Shown piece after piece: positions 54,087 to 62,285 of a stretch of 64,000 bases of DNA. Origin of the DNA: F1-120-MAGs118 sp013360535 (GTDB lineage Bacteria > Planctomycetota > UBA1135 > GCA-002686595); the NCBI GenBank assembly GCA_026647215.1, contig JAPKHC010000012.1, positions 1 to 64,000 on the forward strand. The letters run 5' to 3'. Position numbers and translations under genes: made by a program. Position 1 is the stretch's first letter, and each line of letters opens with the position of its first letter. The notes beneath the pieces were generated by a model. It was not told where the DNA came from. It ran no database searches and saw only the letters and a program-made list of their open reading frames with translations.

Positions 54087-54800
54087 TCAGCGCGACACGA
54101 GCGCCTCGAGCTCGGTGCGCAGCGCAGGCAGGAGGTTCTGGGCGAGCAGGCGGTGGCCTTCTGGCGTGGGATGCAGGCCGTCCTCGAGGTTGAGGCGCGC
54201 GACGCCGCCGACGCCGGCGAGGAAGTGCGGCACGAGCGCGACCGACTCGGCAGCGGCGACGCGCTCGTACAGCGCCGCGAAATCGCGCGAGTAGTCGGGG
54301 CCGAGGCTGGTGGGCACGTCCATGCCGACGAGCAGCACGCGGGCGCCCGACGCGCGCGCGCGCGCGACGATGGCGCGCAGGTTCGTTTCGACCGACGCGA
54401 GATCCTGCCCGCGCAGGCCGTCGTTGCCGCCGAGCTCGACCACGACGACGGCCGGCTTGCGCGCGAGCACCCAGTCGATGCGGCGCAGGCCGCCAGCGGT
54501 GGTGTCGCCGCTGACGCCGGCGTTGACGAGCTCGAAGGGCAGGCCCGCGGCGGCGAGCTCACGCTGCGCGACGGCCGGGAAGGCCTGGTCGGGGGACAGG
54601 TGCAGGCCCGCGGCGAGGCTGTCGCCCAGGAACACGACCACGGGCGAGCCGGCGGGGATCGTGAGCGCCGGCGCCGCGCCCGCCTCGGCTCCCGCGACCC
54701 GGCTCGCGCCGTCGCCGGGCAGCGCGCGCGGGGCGGAATCGTCCGCTCCGCCGCAGGCGGCGAGCAGGAGGCACAGAAAAAGCGAGGCGGGACGGTGCAT
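54087..54800 (-). CDS. tesA: GDSL lipase/arylesterase TesA-like lipoprotein
   Basis: The 237-residue protein has a lipoprotein signal (lipobox LAAC, Cys16). The SGNH hydrolase blocks are complete: GDS(L) with nucleophile Ser61, VSGDT (Gly), GGND (Asn) and DGLHPT (Asp/His). TesA hydrolyses acyl-CoA, lysophospholipid and aryl esters in the periplasm. It is divergent from ybbA-ybbP, the same arrangement as E. coli tesA-ybbAP, which supports the call. Confidence 0.9.
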   Translation of the reverse strand: MHRPASLFLCLLLAACGGADDSAPRALPGDGASRVAGAEAGAAPALTIPAGSPVVVFLGDSLAAGLHLSPDQAFPAVAQRELAAAGLPFELVNAGVSGDTTAGGLRRIDWVLARKPAVVVVELGGNDGLRGQDLASVETNLRAIVARARASGARVLLVGMDVPTSLGPDYSRDFAALYERVAAAESVALVPHFLAGVGGVARLNLEDGLHPTPEGHRLLAQNLLPALRTELEALVSR

Positions 54801-54836
54801 CGGCGGGCTCAACGTATCAGATTCGGTGCCCCTCCT

Positions 54837-55523
54837 ATGACCATGCTGGCCTGCCATCAACTGACCAAACGCCTGTCTTCGGGCGCGACCGAGCTCGTGG
54901 TGCTCGACCACGTCGACCTCGAGATCCGCGCGGGCGACTTCGCCGCCATCCTCGGCCCCTCGGGCAGCGGCAAGTCGACGCTGCTCGGGCTGCTCGCCGG
55001 CCTCGACCGGCCGAGCTCGGGAGAGGTGTGGCTCGACGGCGAGCGCATCGACGACCAGAGCGAGGACGCGCTCAGCCTGCTGCGGCGCCGCAAGGTCGGC
55101 TTCGTGTTCCAGTCGTTCCAGCTGCTCGGCAACCTGACGGCGCTCGAGAACGTGCTGCTGCCGCTCGAGCTCGCTGGAAGCCGCGATGCGCGAGCGCGTG
55201 CGAGGGAGCTGCTCGCGCAGGTCGGCCTCGCCGATCGCACGCACCATTATCCGGCGCAGCTTTCGGGCGGCGAGCAGCAGCGCGTGGCGCTCGCGCGCGC
55301 GTTCGGGCCGCGGCCGAAGGTGCTGTTCGCCGATGAGCCGACAGGCAACCTCGACGCCGCGACGGGCGCGCGTGTGCTCGAGCTGCTCGGCGACCTGCGC
55401 GCGCGTGAAGGAACGACGCTGGTGCTCGTCACGCACGACCGCGAGGTCGCGCGGCTCGCCGGACGCCGCATCCACCTGCGCGCGGGCCAGGTCGAGCGCA
55501 TCGAGGAAGGCGCGCTGGCGTGA
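54837..55523 (+). CDS. ybbA: ABC transporter ATPase YbbA/LolD-like
   Basis: The 228-residue ATPase has Walker A GPSGSGKST (40-48), the ABC signature LSGGEQQ (142-148), Walker B VLFADEPTG (162-170) and a following D-loop and H-loop. It is of the LolD/MacB type that pairs with FtsX-like permeases. Start ATG 54837. The stop overlaps the permease start (GTGA). Confidence 0.93.
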   Translation: MTMLACHQLTKRLSSGATELVVLDHVDLEIRAGDFAAILGPSGSGKSTLLGLLAGLDRPSSGEVWLDGERIDDQSEDALSLLRRRKVGFVFQSFQLLGNLTALENVLLPLELAGSRDARARARELLAQVGLADRTHHYPAQLSGGEQQRVALARAFGPRPKVLFADEPTGNLDAATGARVLELLGDLRAREGTTLVLVTHDREVARLAGRRIHLRAGQVERIEEGALA

Positions 55524-58045
55524 GGCTCGCGCTGGTGGTGACGGCGGCGCTGCGCGAGTCGCGTGGCGCGCGCGGCAGGCTCGCGTTCTTCGTGCTGTGC
55601 CTCGCGCTCGGCGTCGCGGCGGTGACGGGCGTGAGCGCGCTGGTCGCGTCGATCGAGTCGGTGCTGCGCTCGCAATCGCGCGAGCTGCTCGGCGCGGACC
55701 TGTCGATCGACGCGCGGCGCCCCGTGCCCGAGGTCGTCGACGGCTACTTCAATTTCGGCGGGATGCCGGAGCGCAGCGAAGTGCGCGAGCTCGCCACGCT
55801 CGTGTCGGCGGGCGGCAAGACCAAGCTCGTCGAGCTCAAGGCCGTCGAGAGCACGTTCCCGTTCTACGGCGAGATCGTGCTCGATCCACCGGGGCGATTG
55901 GGTGAGGTGCTCACGCCGCAACGCTGCGTCGTCGCGCGCGACCTGCTCGTCGAGACCGGCCTGAAGGTCGGCGACTCGCTCAAGCTCGGCGGCGAGGAGT
56001 TCGAGATCGCTGGCGTCGTGCTCGACGAGCCCGGGCGGCTCGACCTCGCGTTCACGCTGGGCCCGCGCGTGTTCACCAGCCGCGAGGGTCTCGCGCGCAC
56101 GAAGCTCGAGGGTTTTGGCAGCCGCGTGAGGTACCGCGCTTTGTATCGGCTTGCGAGCGATCCCGGCGAGCGCGCGTTGCGCGAGGCGCGCGAGCGGGTC
56201 GATGCGGAGGTCGAGGAAGCGCCGTACCTCAAGATCGAGTCGCACCGCGACGCGCAGCCGGCCTTGCGGCGTTCGCTCGAGCGTTTCGAGAGTTACCTCG
56301 GGCTCGTGGCGCTGCTCTCGCTCGTGCTCGGTGGCACCGGCGTCGCGCAGATCGTGCGCGCGTGGGTCGCGTCGCGCACGCAAGGTGTCGCGGTGTTGCG
56401 CGCGATCGGCTTCCGGCCGCGCGAGGTGCTGGCGATGTACCTCGGGCACGTCGCGTTGCTCGCGCTCGTGGGCAGCGCCGTCGGAGCGACTTTGGGTTCG
56501 CTGCTGCCGTTCCTTGTGCCGCTGGCCGCGCCGGAGCTCGTGCCGAAGGGCCACCAGATCCTGTGGGAGCTCGCGCCGTTCGCGAAGGGGCTCGCGCTCG
56601 GGCTGGGCGTCGCGCTGGTGTTCAGCGTGCCGCCGCTGGTCGCGATCTGGCGCGTCGCGCCGGTGCGGGTGCTGCGCAGCGACGTCGAGCCGTTGCCGGC
56701 GCCGAAGCTGGTGACGTGGAGCGCTGGCTTCGCGCTCGCGGGCGGCATTTTCGCCGCGGCTTTCGCGCAGGCGCGCGATCCGCTGTACGCGCTCGCGTTC
56801 ACGGGCGGACTCGCGGCGCTCGCGGGAACGCTCGCGCTTGCCGCGCGGGGGCTCGTGTGGATCGCCGGGCGTCTGCCGCGCGAAGGGTTCGATCCGTACC
56901 TGCGGCACGGAGTTGCGGCGCTCGCGCGGCCCGGTGCGGGAGTCGTCGGCGCGACGGTGGCGCTCGGGCTGGGTGTCCTTGTCGTCGTATCGATGGCGCT
57001 GATCGACTCGCGCCTGACGGAGCGCCTGCGCACGGCCTTGCCGGAGGACGCGCCGAGCGTGTTCCTCGTCGATGTGCAGCCCGACCAGTGGGACGGCGTC
57101 GAGAGCGAGCTCAAGGGCCTCGGCGCCGCGTTCGTGCGCGACGTGCCTGTGCTCACCGCGCGCATGAGCGCGATCGACGGCGTCGACGTGAAGGCGCTCT
57201 CGCAGAAGCGGCCCGACGACAGCGGCGTCGGCCGCGGGCGCTGGGTGCTGACGCGCGAGCAGCGCATGACGTGGCTCAAGGAGCTGCCGAACGACAACAA
57301 GCTCGTCGCGGGCGCGCTGTGGAACGATCCGGAGCGCCTCGAGTTGAGCGTCGAGGAGAAGTTCGCCTCCGATCTCGGCGTCGGGCTCGGCTCGCGCATC
57401 ACGTTCGACGTGCAGGGTGTTCCGATCGAGCTCGTGATCACGTCGCTGCGCAAGGTCGAGTGGGAGAGCTTCGGCATCAACTTCTTCCTCGTCGCCGAGC
57501 CCGGTGCGCTCGACAGCGCGCCGCACTTCCGCCTCGCGGCCGCGCGGCTCGAGCCCGAGGGCGAGACGCGCCTGCAGGAAGCGCTCGCGGAGCGTTTCCC
57601 CAACGTCACGCCCGTGCGCGTGCGCCCGATCCTCGACAAGCTGCTCTCGGTGCTCTCGCGGCTCGCGCTCGGCGTGCGCGTGCTCGGCCTGTTCACGATC
57701 CTCACGGGCCTCGTGATCCTCGGCGGCGTCGCGACCTCGACCGCGCTGCAACGCGGCCGCGAAGTGGCGCTGCTCAAGACGCTCGGCCTCACGCGTTTCG
57801 GTGTCGTGCGGCTTTTTGGCCTCGAATTCGCGCTCGTCGGGCTGGTGTCGGGCCTGCTCGGCGCCATCGCGGCCTTCGTGCTGTCCGCGCTGTTCCTCGA
57901 GCGCGTCGTCGACACGCCCGCGAACCTGCCGTGGTGGGCGCTGCTCCCCATCGCCCTCGCCGTCGCGCTCGCGAGCGCCATGTGCGGCCTTGTCGCGAGC
58001 GCGAAGGCGTTGCGCTCGCGCCCGATCGAGAGCCTGCGCGGCTAG
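55520..58045 (+). CDS. ybbP: ABC transporter FtsX-like permease YbbP
   Basis: The 841-residue membrane protein has two FtsX domains: an N-terminal helix and large periplasmic domain (50-250), three helices (about 260-370), two further helices (395-450), a second periplasmic domain (470-690) and three final helices (690-840) with 'VLGLFTILTGLVILGGVATSTALQRGREVALLKTLGLTRFGV'. This is the YbbP plan. With YbbA it probably moves a lipid or acyl-linked molecule; TesA next door may hydrolyse the product. The start is GTG 55520, overlapping ybbA by 4 bases. The 3' end overlaps the convergent gene by 4 bases. Confidence 0.9.
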   Translation: MRLALVVTAALRESRGARGRLAFFVLCLALGVAAVTGVSALVASIESVLRSQSRELLGADLSIDARRPVPEVVDGYFNFGGMPERSEVRELATLVSAGGKTKLVELKAVESTFPFYGEIVLDPPGRLGEVLTPQRCVVARDLLVETGLKVGDSLKLGGEEFEIAGVVLDEPGRLDLAFTLGPRVFTSREGLARTKLEGFGSRVRYRALYRLASDPGERALREARERVDAEVEEAPYLKIESHRDAQPALRRSLERFESYLGLVALLSLVLGGTGVAQIVRAWVASRTQGVAVLRAIGFRPREVLAMYLGHVALLALVGSAVGATLGSLLPFLVPLAAPELVPKGHQILWELAPFAKGLALGLGVALVFSVPPLVAIWRVAPVRVLRSDVEPLPAPKLVTWSAGFALAGGIFAAAFAQARDPLYALAFTGGLAALAGTLALAARGLVWIAGRLPREGFDPYLRHGVAALARPGAGVVGATVALGLGVLVVVSMALIDSRLTERLRTALPEDAPSVFLVDVQPDQWDGVESELKGLGAAFVRDVPVLTARMSAIDGVDVKALSQKRPDDSGVGRGRWVLTREQRMTWLKELPNDNKLVAGALWNDPERLELSVEEKFASDLGVGLGSRITFDVQGVPIELVITSLRKVEWESFGINFFLVAEPGALDSAPHFRLAAARLEPEGETRLQEALAERFPNVTPVRVRPILDKLLSVLSRLALGVRVLGLFTILTGLVILGGVATSTALQRGREVALLKTLGLTRFGVVRLFGLEFALVGLVSGLLGAIAAFVLSALFLERVVDTPANLPWWALLPIALAVALASAMCGLVASAKALRSRPIESLRG

Positions 58046-58539
58046 TACGCGCGGATCGCGAACAGCTCGAGCGAGAACGGTCCGACCTGCTTGTCGCCGA
58101 CGAGCAGGCCCAGCTGCGTCGCGCGCGCGGGCTCGAACGCGGGCGCGTCCGGCACGCGGCGGCCGCGGAACGTCGGGGCGAGCTCGGTGAAGTCGACGCG
58201 CACGAGCGAACGCCGGCCCGCCGGAGCCGTGAACGTCGTCTGGTACGTGACACCGTCGAAGTTCTCGTCGAGGCGCAGGCCCAGCTTGCAGGCGTGGCCG
58301 TCGCCGATGAGGTCGAGCTCGAGCCCGCGCTGGCCCGCGAGCCCGAGCGCACGCGGCAGGCAACGCACCGACGCGAAGCCGCCGTTGTTCTCGAGCGAGA
58401 CGGTGCCGCGGAACACGACGCGATCGCCGAGGAATTCGAGCGCGCTCGCCGATCGGCCCCCCATCACGACGTCGTCGATGCTGCGCCACGCGAGCGCGGA
58501 CCTCGGGTCGGAGAAATCGAACAGCGTGGACGGAGGCAT
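58042..58539 (-). CDS. CIA30/NDUFAF1-like protein
   Basis: The 165-residue protein fits CIA30 (complex I intermediate-associated protein 30) and related bacterial proteins: 'LFDFSDPRSALAWRSIDDVVMGGRSASALEFLGDRVVFRGTVSLENNGGFASVRCLP', 'GLELDLIGDGHACKLGLRLDENFDGVTYQTTF' and 'PSLVRVDFTELAPTFRGRRV'. A galactose-binding-like jelly roll is expected. Bacterial members are uncharacterised. It lies 2 bases after the methyltransferase stop, so they are co-transcribed. Confidence 0.85.
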   Translation of the reverse strand: MPPSTLFDFSDPRSALAWRSIDDVVMGGRSASALEFLGDRVVFRGTVSLENNGGFASVRCLPRALGLAGQRGLELDLIGDGHACKLGLRLDENFDGVTYQTTFTAPAGRRSLVRVDFTELAPTFRGRRVPDAPAFEPARATQLGLLVGDKQVGPFSLELFAIRAY

Positions 58540-58541
58540 GT

Positions 58542-59294
58542 TCAGCGCGGTTTGCGGCCGGCGCGCAGGGCGATGGGCCAGACGACTTCGCGCGTGTCGG
58601 GGCCCCAGGCGCGCTCGAGTTGGGGCGCGAGGTCGGCGAGGACGTCGGTGGGAAGTTCGCGGCGCGCGCGCTGCACGGCGGTCAACGTCGCCGCGTAGTC
58701 GAGGAACTGGCGTGCGGTCCAGCTCATGCGGCAGTGGAAGCGCGGCGCCGCGAGGTCCGCGTAGGGAAACGGCAACGTGCGGTAGCCGGAGTCCACGAAC
58801 CGGCGCTCCGGCGGCCAGAAGGGCGCGACGCGCTGGTTCAAGGTGGCGAGGACCGCGTCGACGGCGTCGCTGACGCTGGCGGGCGCGTAGTTCCACACGG
58901 CGAGCACGCCACCGGGCTTCAGGACGCGCTCGACTTCGGCGTGGAAGGCGCTCGAGTCGAACCAGTGCGCGGCGGTTGCGGCGGTGATGAGGTCGGCGCT
59001 CGCGGGTTCGAGCACACGCTCGTGCGCGAGCGCGCAGCGGTACTCGACCCGCGCGTGCGGCACGGCGCGTGCGAGCTGCTCGCGGCTGGGGTCGGTGGCG
59101 ACGACGCGCGTGAAGGGCTCGGCCAGCGCGACGGCGGCCTGCCCGTTGCCGGTGCCGACGTCGAGCGCGAGCTCGCGCGAGGCGCACAGGTCGCGCAACC
59201 ACTCGAAGAGCTCGCGCGGATAGGTCGGGCGGCTCGCGGCGTAGTCGCTCGCGACGGCGCTGAAGTGATCGGAAAAGCCGGGAGAACCGTCCAT
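58542..59294 (-). CDS. Class I SAM-dependent methyltransferase
   Basis: The 250-residue protein has motif I 'LALDVGTGNGQAAVAL' (44-59), motif II 'VVATDPSREQL', 'SADLITAATAAHWFD' and 'VLKPGGVLAVWNY'. It resembles the Methyltransf_11 group with an N-terminal 'HFSAVASDYAASRPTYP' that is typical of UbiE-like or trans-aconitate-type enzymes. The substrate is unknown. Confidence 0.85.
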   Translation of the reverse strand: MDGSPGFSDHFSAVASDYAASRPTYPRELFEWLRDLCASRELALDVGTGNGQAAVALAEPFTRVVATDPSREQLARAVPHARVEYRCALAHERVLEPASADLITAATAAHWFDSSAFHAEVERVLKPGGVLAVWNYAPASVSDAVDAVLATLNQRVAPFWPPERRFVDSGYRTLPFPYADLAAPRFHCRMSWTARQFLDYAATLTAVQRARRELPTDVLADLAPQLERAWGPDTREVVWPIALRAGRKPR

Positions 59295-59381
59295 TCGCAG
59301 GCACGGTAGCGCGCTCGGGCTTCGTGCGCATCGACGGACGCTCCGGCGCGCCGTAGGGTGGCGCTTTCGAGGAGCCTCGCC

Positions 59382-59927
59382 ATGACCGTCGACAGCACGA
59401 ACACCCTGCCCGCCACGTACCGCGACACGATCCGCGTGCTGGTCAAGTACGCCGTCGTGATGACGGTCGTCGGACTGCTCGCGGGCGTCGCGTTCCAGGA
59501 GTCGTCGAAGAAGCTCGACTACGCGGACGTCGCACCGGGAGTGCGGCTCGAGGCGGTGCTGTCGCTCGCGCTGGTGCACGGGCACATGCTCGTGACGGCC
59601 GTGATCCTGCCGCTCGTGCTTGCGGGTGCGCTCGACCTCGCGCGGCGCGCGGGGGGTGCGGAGCTCTCGCTCGGTGCGCAGCGCTGGCTGACGCGCGGCT
59701 ACCTGCCGTCGGTGACACTGACCGTCGCGTTGATGCTCTACAAGGGCTACCACACGCTGCTCGCGGTGCGTTTCGGCGAGCGCGACTTCGACGTGATCGA
59801 CGCGGCCTACTTCGGCGGCGTCGTGCCGCTGCGGCATGCGGTGTACGGGGTCGTGCACGTGGCGATGGCGGTCTCGCTGGTCGCCTTCGGCGTGGCGCTC
59901 TGGCGCAGCTTCGGCCGCCGGGGCTGA
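59382..59927 (+). CDS. DUF2871 integral membrane protein
   Basis: The 181-residue protein has four predicted membrane helices and fits DUF2871: 'VVMTVVGLLAGVAFQESSK', 'LSLALVHGHMLVTAVILPLVLAGALDL', 'LPSVTLTVALMLYKGYHTLL' and 'HAVYGVVHVAMAVSLVAFGVALW'. The conserved His residues are retained. Start ATG at 59382 with GAGGAG 7 bases upstream. The role is unknown. Confidence 0.8.
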   Translation: MTVDSTNTLPATYRDTIRVLVKYAVVMTVVGLLAGVAFQESSKKLDYADVAPGVRLEAVLSLALVHGHMLVTAVILPLVLAGALDLARRAGGAELSLGAQRWLTRGYLPSVTLTVALMLYKGYHTLLAVRFGERDFDVIDAAYFGGVVPLRHAVYGVVHVAMAVSLVAFGVALWRSFGRRG

Positions 59928-59945
59928 GCGCGACGGGGCGGAAGA

Positions 59946-60080
59946 GCCGAGCCGAGCCGGAATACCGTGCCAGAGCAAGTTTTTCTGCAAACTGCGGCCT
60001 GCGTCGACGGCCAGGCCGTCGACGCAGGCCGCAGTTTGCAGAAAAACTTGCTCTGGCACGGTATTCCGGCTCGGCTCGGC
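59946..60080. repeat. 135-bp perfect palindrome
   Basis: Bases 59946-60012 are the exact reverse complement of 60014-60080 around a single central base (60013). The 67-bp arms have no mismatch. On RNA it would form a very stable hairpin. It lies 18 bases after the DUF2871 stop and 115 bases before the SPFH gene. Degenerate direct repeats with a CGGCATTYC core follow it (60076-60128). A terminator, foldback element or assembly artefact are all possible. Confidence 0.95.
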
Positions 60081-60138
60081 ATTCCGGCTCCGGCCCGGCA
60101 TTTCTGACTCCCGAGCGGCATTTCGGCTTTAGCTATTG

Positions 60139-60152
60139 CGGTGATATCACCG
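60139..60152. promoter_or_regulatory. 14-bp palindrome upstream of the SPFH-Arc operon
   Basis: CGGTGATATCACCG lies 43 bases before the SPFH ATG, within an unusually AT-rich patch (GATACTATA). This position suits a dimeric repressor binding over the promoter. The regulator is unknown. Confidence 0.45.
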
Positions 60153-60194
60153 AGATACTATACCGGTCCCCGGCACCCAAGGAGCCCCAAGCCG

Positions 60195-61085
60195 ATGCAA
60201 GCCCGCAATCCCTCGCGTGAAACCGCGTTCTCTCCCCTCTCCGGCTACATGATGCTGCTCGTGACCTTCGGCTTCCTCGCCGCAGGCATCGCCGCCGTCG
60301 CCTGGGGAGCCGCCGAGGACGAGCCCGCCGTGGCGCTGATCGTGATCCCCTGCGCCCTGGGCTTCTTCCTGTCGCTCCCCGGCTACTTCGTGGTCGAGCC
60401 GAACATGGGTCGCGCGCTCGTGCTGTTCGGCAAGTACCGCGGCACCGTGCGCACCACCGGCTTCTGGTGGACGAACCCGTTCACGAGCAAGAAGTCGATC
60501 TCGCTGCGCGCCCACAACCTCAACGGCGACAAGCTGAAGGTCAACGACCTGCTCGGCAACCCGATCGAGATCGCGGTGGTCGTCGTGTGGCAGGTGCAGG
60601 ACACCGCGCAGGCGCTGTTCGACGTCGAGCAGTTCGAGCACTTCGTCAGCGTGCAGTCCGAGAGCGCGCTGCGCATGGTCGCGAGCCGGCACCCCTACGA
60701 CGACGGGCAGGCGGGTGACGTGCTCACCACGCTGCGCGGCTCGTCGGATGTCGTCGCGCAGGAGCTGCAGGCCGAGCTCAGCACGCGCCTCACCCTCGCG
60801 GGCATCGAAGTGCTCGAGGCGCGGCTCTCGCACCTCGCCTACGCGCCGGAGATCGCGGCCGCGATGCTGCAGCGCCAGCAGGCGAGCGCGATCATCGCCG
60901 CACGCAAGCTGATCGTCGAAGGCGCGGTCGGCATGGTCGAGATGGCGCTGGAGAAGCTCTCCGAGAAGCAGACCGTGGTGCTCGACGACGAGCGTCGCGC
61001 GACGTTGACGGGCAACCTGCTCGTGGTGCTGTGCGGCCAGTCGAACGCGCAGCCCGTCCTCAACACGGGATCGCTCTACAACTAG
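60195..61085 (+). CDS. SPFH/Band 7 domain protein
   Basis: The 296-residue protein has two N-terminal membrane helices (about 15-38 and 46-66) followed by an SPFH domain: 'FVVEPNMGRALVLFGKYRGTVRTTGFWWTNPF', 'NLNGDKLKVNDLLGNPIEIAVVVVWQVQD', then a helical arm 'QASAIIAARKLIVEGAVGMVEMALEKLSE'. SPFH proteins assemble into cage-like microdomain scaffolds around membrane proteins. Start ATG 60195. It is followed by an Arc-type protein, a known neighbour combination. Confidence 0.88.
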   Translation: MQARNPSRETAFSPLSGYMMLLVTFGFLAAGIAAVAWGAAEDEPAVALIVIPCALGFFLSLPGYFVVEPNMGRALVLFGKYRGTVRTTGFWWTNPFTSKKSISLRAHNLNGDKLKVNDLLGNPIEIAVVVVWQVQDTAQALFDVEQFEHFVSVQSESALRMVASRHPYDDGQAGDVLTTLRGSSDVVAQELQAELSTRLTLAGIEVLEARLSHLAYAPEIAAAMLQRQQASAIIAARKLIVEGAVGMVEMALEKLSEKQTVVLDDERRATLTGNLLVVLCGQSNAQPVLNTGSLYN

Positions 61086-61095
61086 GGGCGCGGCG

Positions 61096-61278
61096 GTGGC
61101 GAAGGGCGAGCGCAAGGTCGAGGAGGAGCCGCAGGAGCGCAAGCCGTTCCTGCTGCGCCTGCCGCCGGACCTGATGGCCGAGCTGAAAGGCTGGGCCGCG
61201 CAGGACCTGCGCTCGCTCAACGGCCACATCGAGTTCCTGCTGCGCGAGGCGGTCAAGCGGCGCAAGGGCGCGAAGTGA
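61096..61278 (+). CDS. Arc-family ribbon-helix-helix protein
   Basis: The 60-residue basic protein has a KPFLLRLPPDLMAELKGWAAQDLRSLNGHIEFLLREAV segment, the Arc/MetJ RHH fold (beta strand, two helices). The start is GTG at 61096, 10 bases after the SPFH stop. Such proteins regularly follow SPFH genes and may regulate them or act as an adaptor. DNA-binding is inferred. Confidence 0.78.
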   Translation: MAKGERKVEEEPQERKPFLLRLPPDLMAELKGWAAQDLRSLNGHIEFLLREAVKRRKGAK

Positions 61279-61304
61279 GCGTTGCGGGTAAGCTCCCGCG
61301 CGCC

Positions 61305-62273
61305 ATGAAGCTCCACTTGCTCCGCAACTTCGCCGCACTCATCGCCTTCGCCCTGTTCGCGCCGCGCGCGCCCGCGCAGTCGATCTGCCACGCGCTCAAC
61401 GACACGGCGACGTTCCTCAACACGGTCTCGACAGGCAACGCGTTCTTCGCGATCCGCGTCGACCTGCCCGCGAGCACGACGGTCACGCGCGTCGAGCTCT
61501 TCACCGGCGAAGTGACCGCGCTGCATCAGGTCGACCTGTGGAGCCACGACGCGTCGACGGGCAAGCCGCTCGCGCTGCTCGGCTCGGGGCCGCTCCCGAT
61601 TTCGCCCACGAACGCGTGGCAGGGCGCGGACCTCACCACGCCCGTCGCGCTCACCGGCGGCCAGACGTACTGGATCGTGTGGCGCGCGGCCCTCGGTGCG
61701 CAGGCGAGCCTCGACCTCGTCGGCTCGAGCCCCGGTCCCCTGTGGACGATCTCCGTCGACGGCGGCACGACCTGGTTCACGCCCGTCCAGTCGAACGATC
61801 GCCAATGGAAGTACCGCCTCGTCGGCAGCTGCCTCACGCCGCCCACGAGCTACTGCACCGCGGGCACGACCACGAATGGCTGCAACGCAACGCTCGCGAG
61901 CACCGGCATTCCCTCCGCGAGCGCGACCTCGGGCTTCGTCGTCACCGCGAGCCAGGTCGAAGGCCAGAAGCAGGGCCTCTTCTTCTACTCGCTCTCCGGT
62001 CCGCACGCGCAACCCTGGGGCACCGGCACGAGCTTCCTCTGCGTCCACCCGCCGACGCAACGTGGCCCCGTCGCGACCAGCGGCGGCACGAGCAACGCCT
62101 GCGACGGTTCGCTCACCCTCGACTGGAACGCCTTCCGCGCGAGCTCCCCCACGATCCTCGGCGCCCCCTTTCAAGGTGGCGAGGACATTTGGCTTCAGGC
62201 CTGGTTCCGCGACCCGCCCGCCCCGAAGTCCACGAGCCTCTCCGACGCGCTCACGTTTACCGTCGCGCCGTAA
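61305..62273 (+). CDS. Secreted protein with the shared C-terminal module (copy 3)
   Basis: The 322-residue exported protein (signal peptide 1-24) has a beta-sandwich-like N-terminal region (30-175) with 'TRVELFTGEVTALHQVDLWSHDASTGKP' and 'GGQTYWIVWRAALGAQASLDLVGSSPGPLWTISVDGGTTW'. It ends in the same 140-residue module as two other proteins here (SYC-A ... NGC ... 'FFYSLSGPHAQPW' ... CDGSLTLDWNAF ... WFRDPPAPKS ... DALTFTVAP). The 26 bases before it separate it from the Arc-like gene. Confidence 0.78.
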   Translation: MKLHLLRNFAALIAFALFAPRAPAQSICHALNDTATFLNTVSTGNAFFAIRVDLPASTTVTRVELFTGEVTALHQVDLWSHDASTGKPLALLGSGPLPISPTNAWQGADLTTPVALTGGQTYWIVWRAALGAQASLDLVGSSPGPLWTISVDGGTTWFTPVQSNDRQWKYRLVGSCLTPPTSYCTAGTTTNGCNATLASTGIPSASATSGFVVTASQVEGQKQGLFFYSLSGPHAQPWGTGTSFLCVHPPTQRGPVATSGGTSNACDGSLTLDWNAFRASSPTILGAPFQGGEDIWLQAWFRDPPAPKSTSLSDALTFTVAP

Positions 62274-62285
62274 CGGGCCGCGCGC

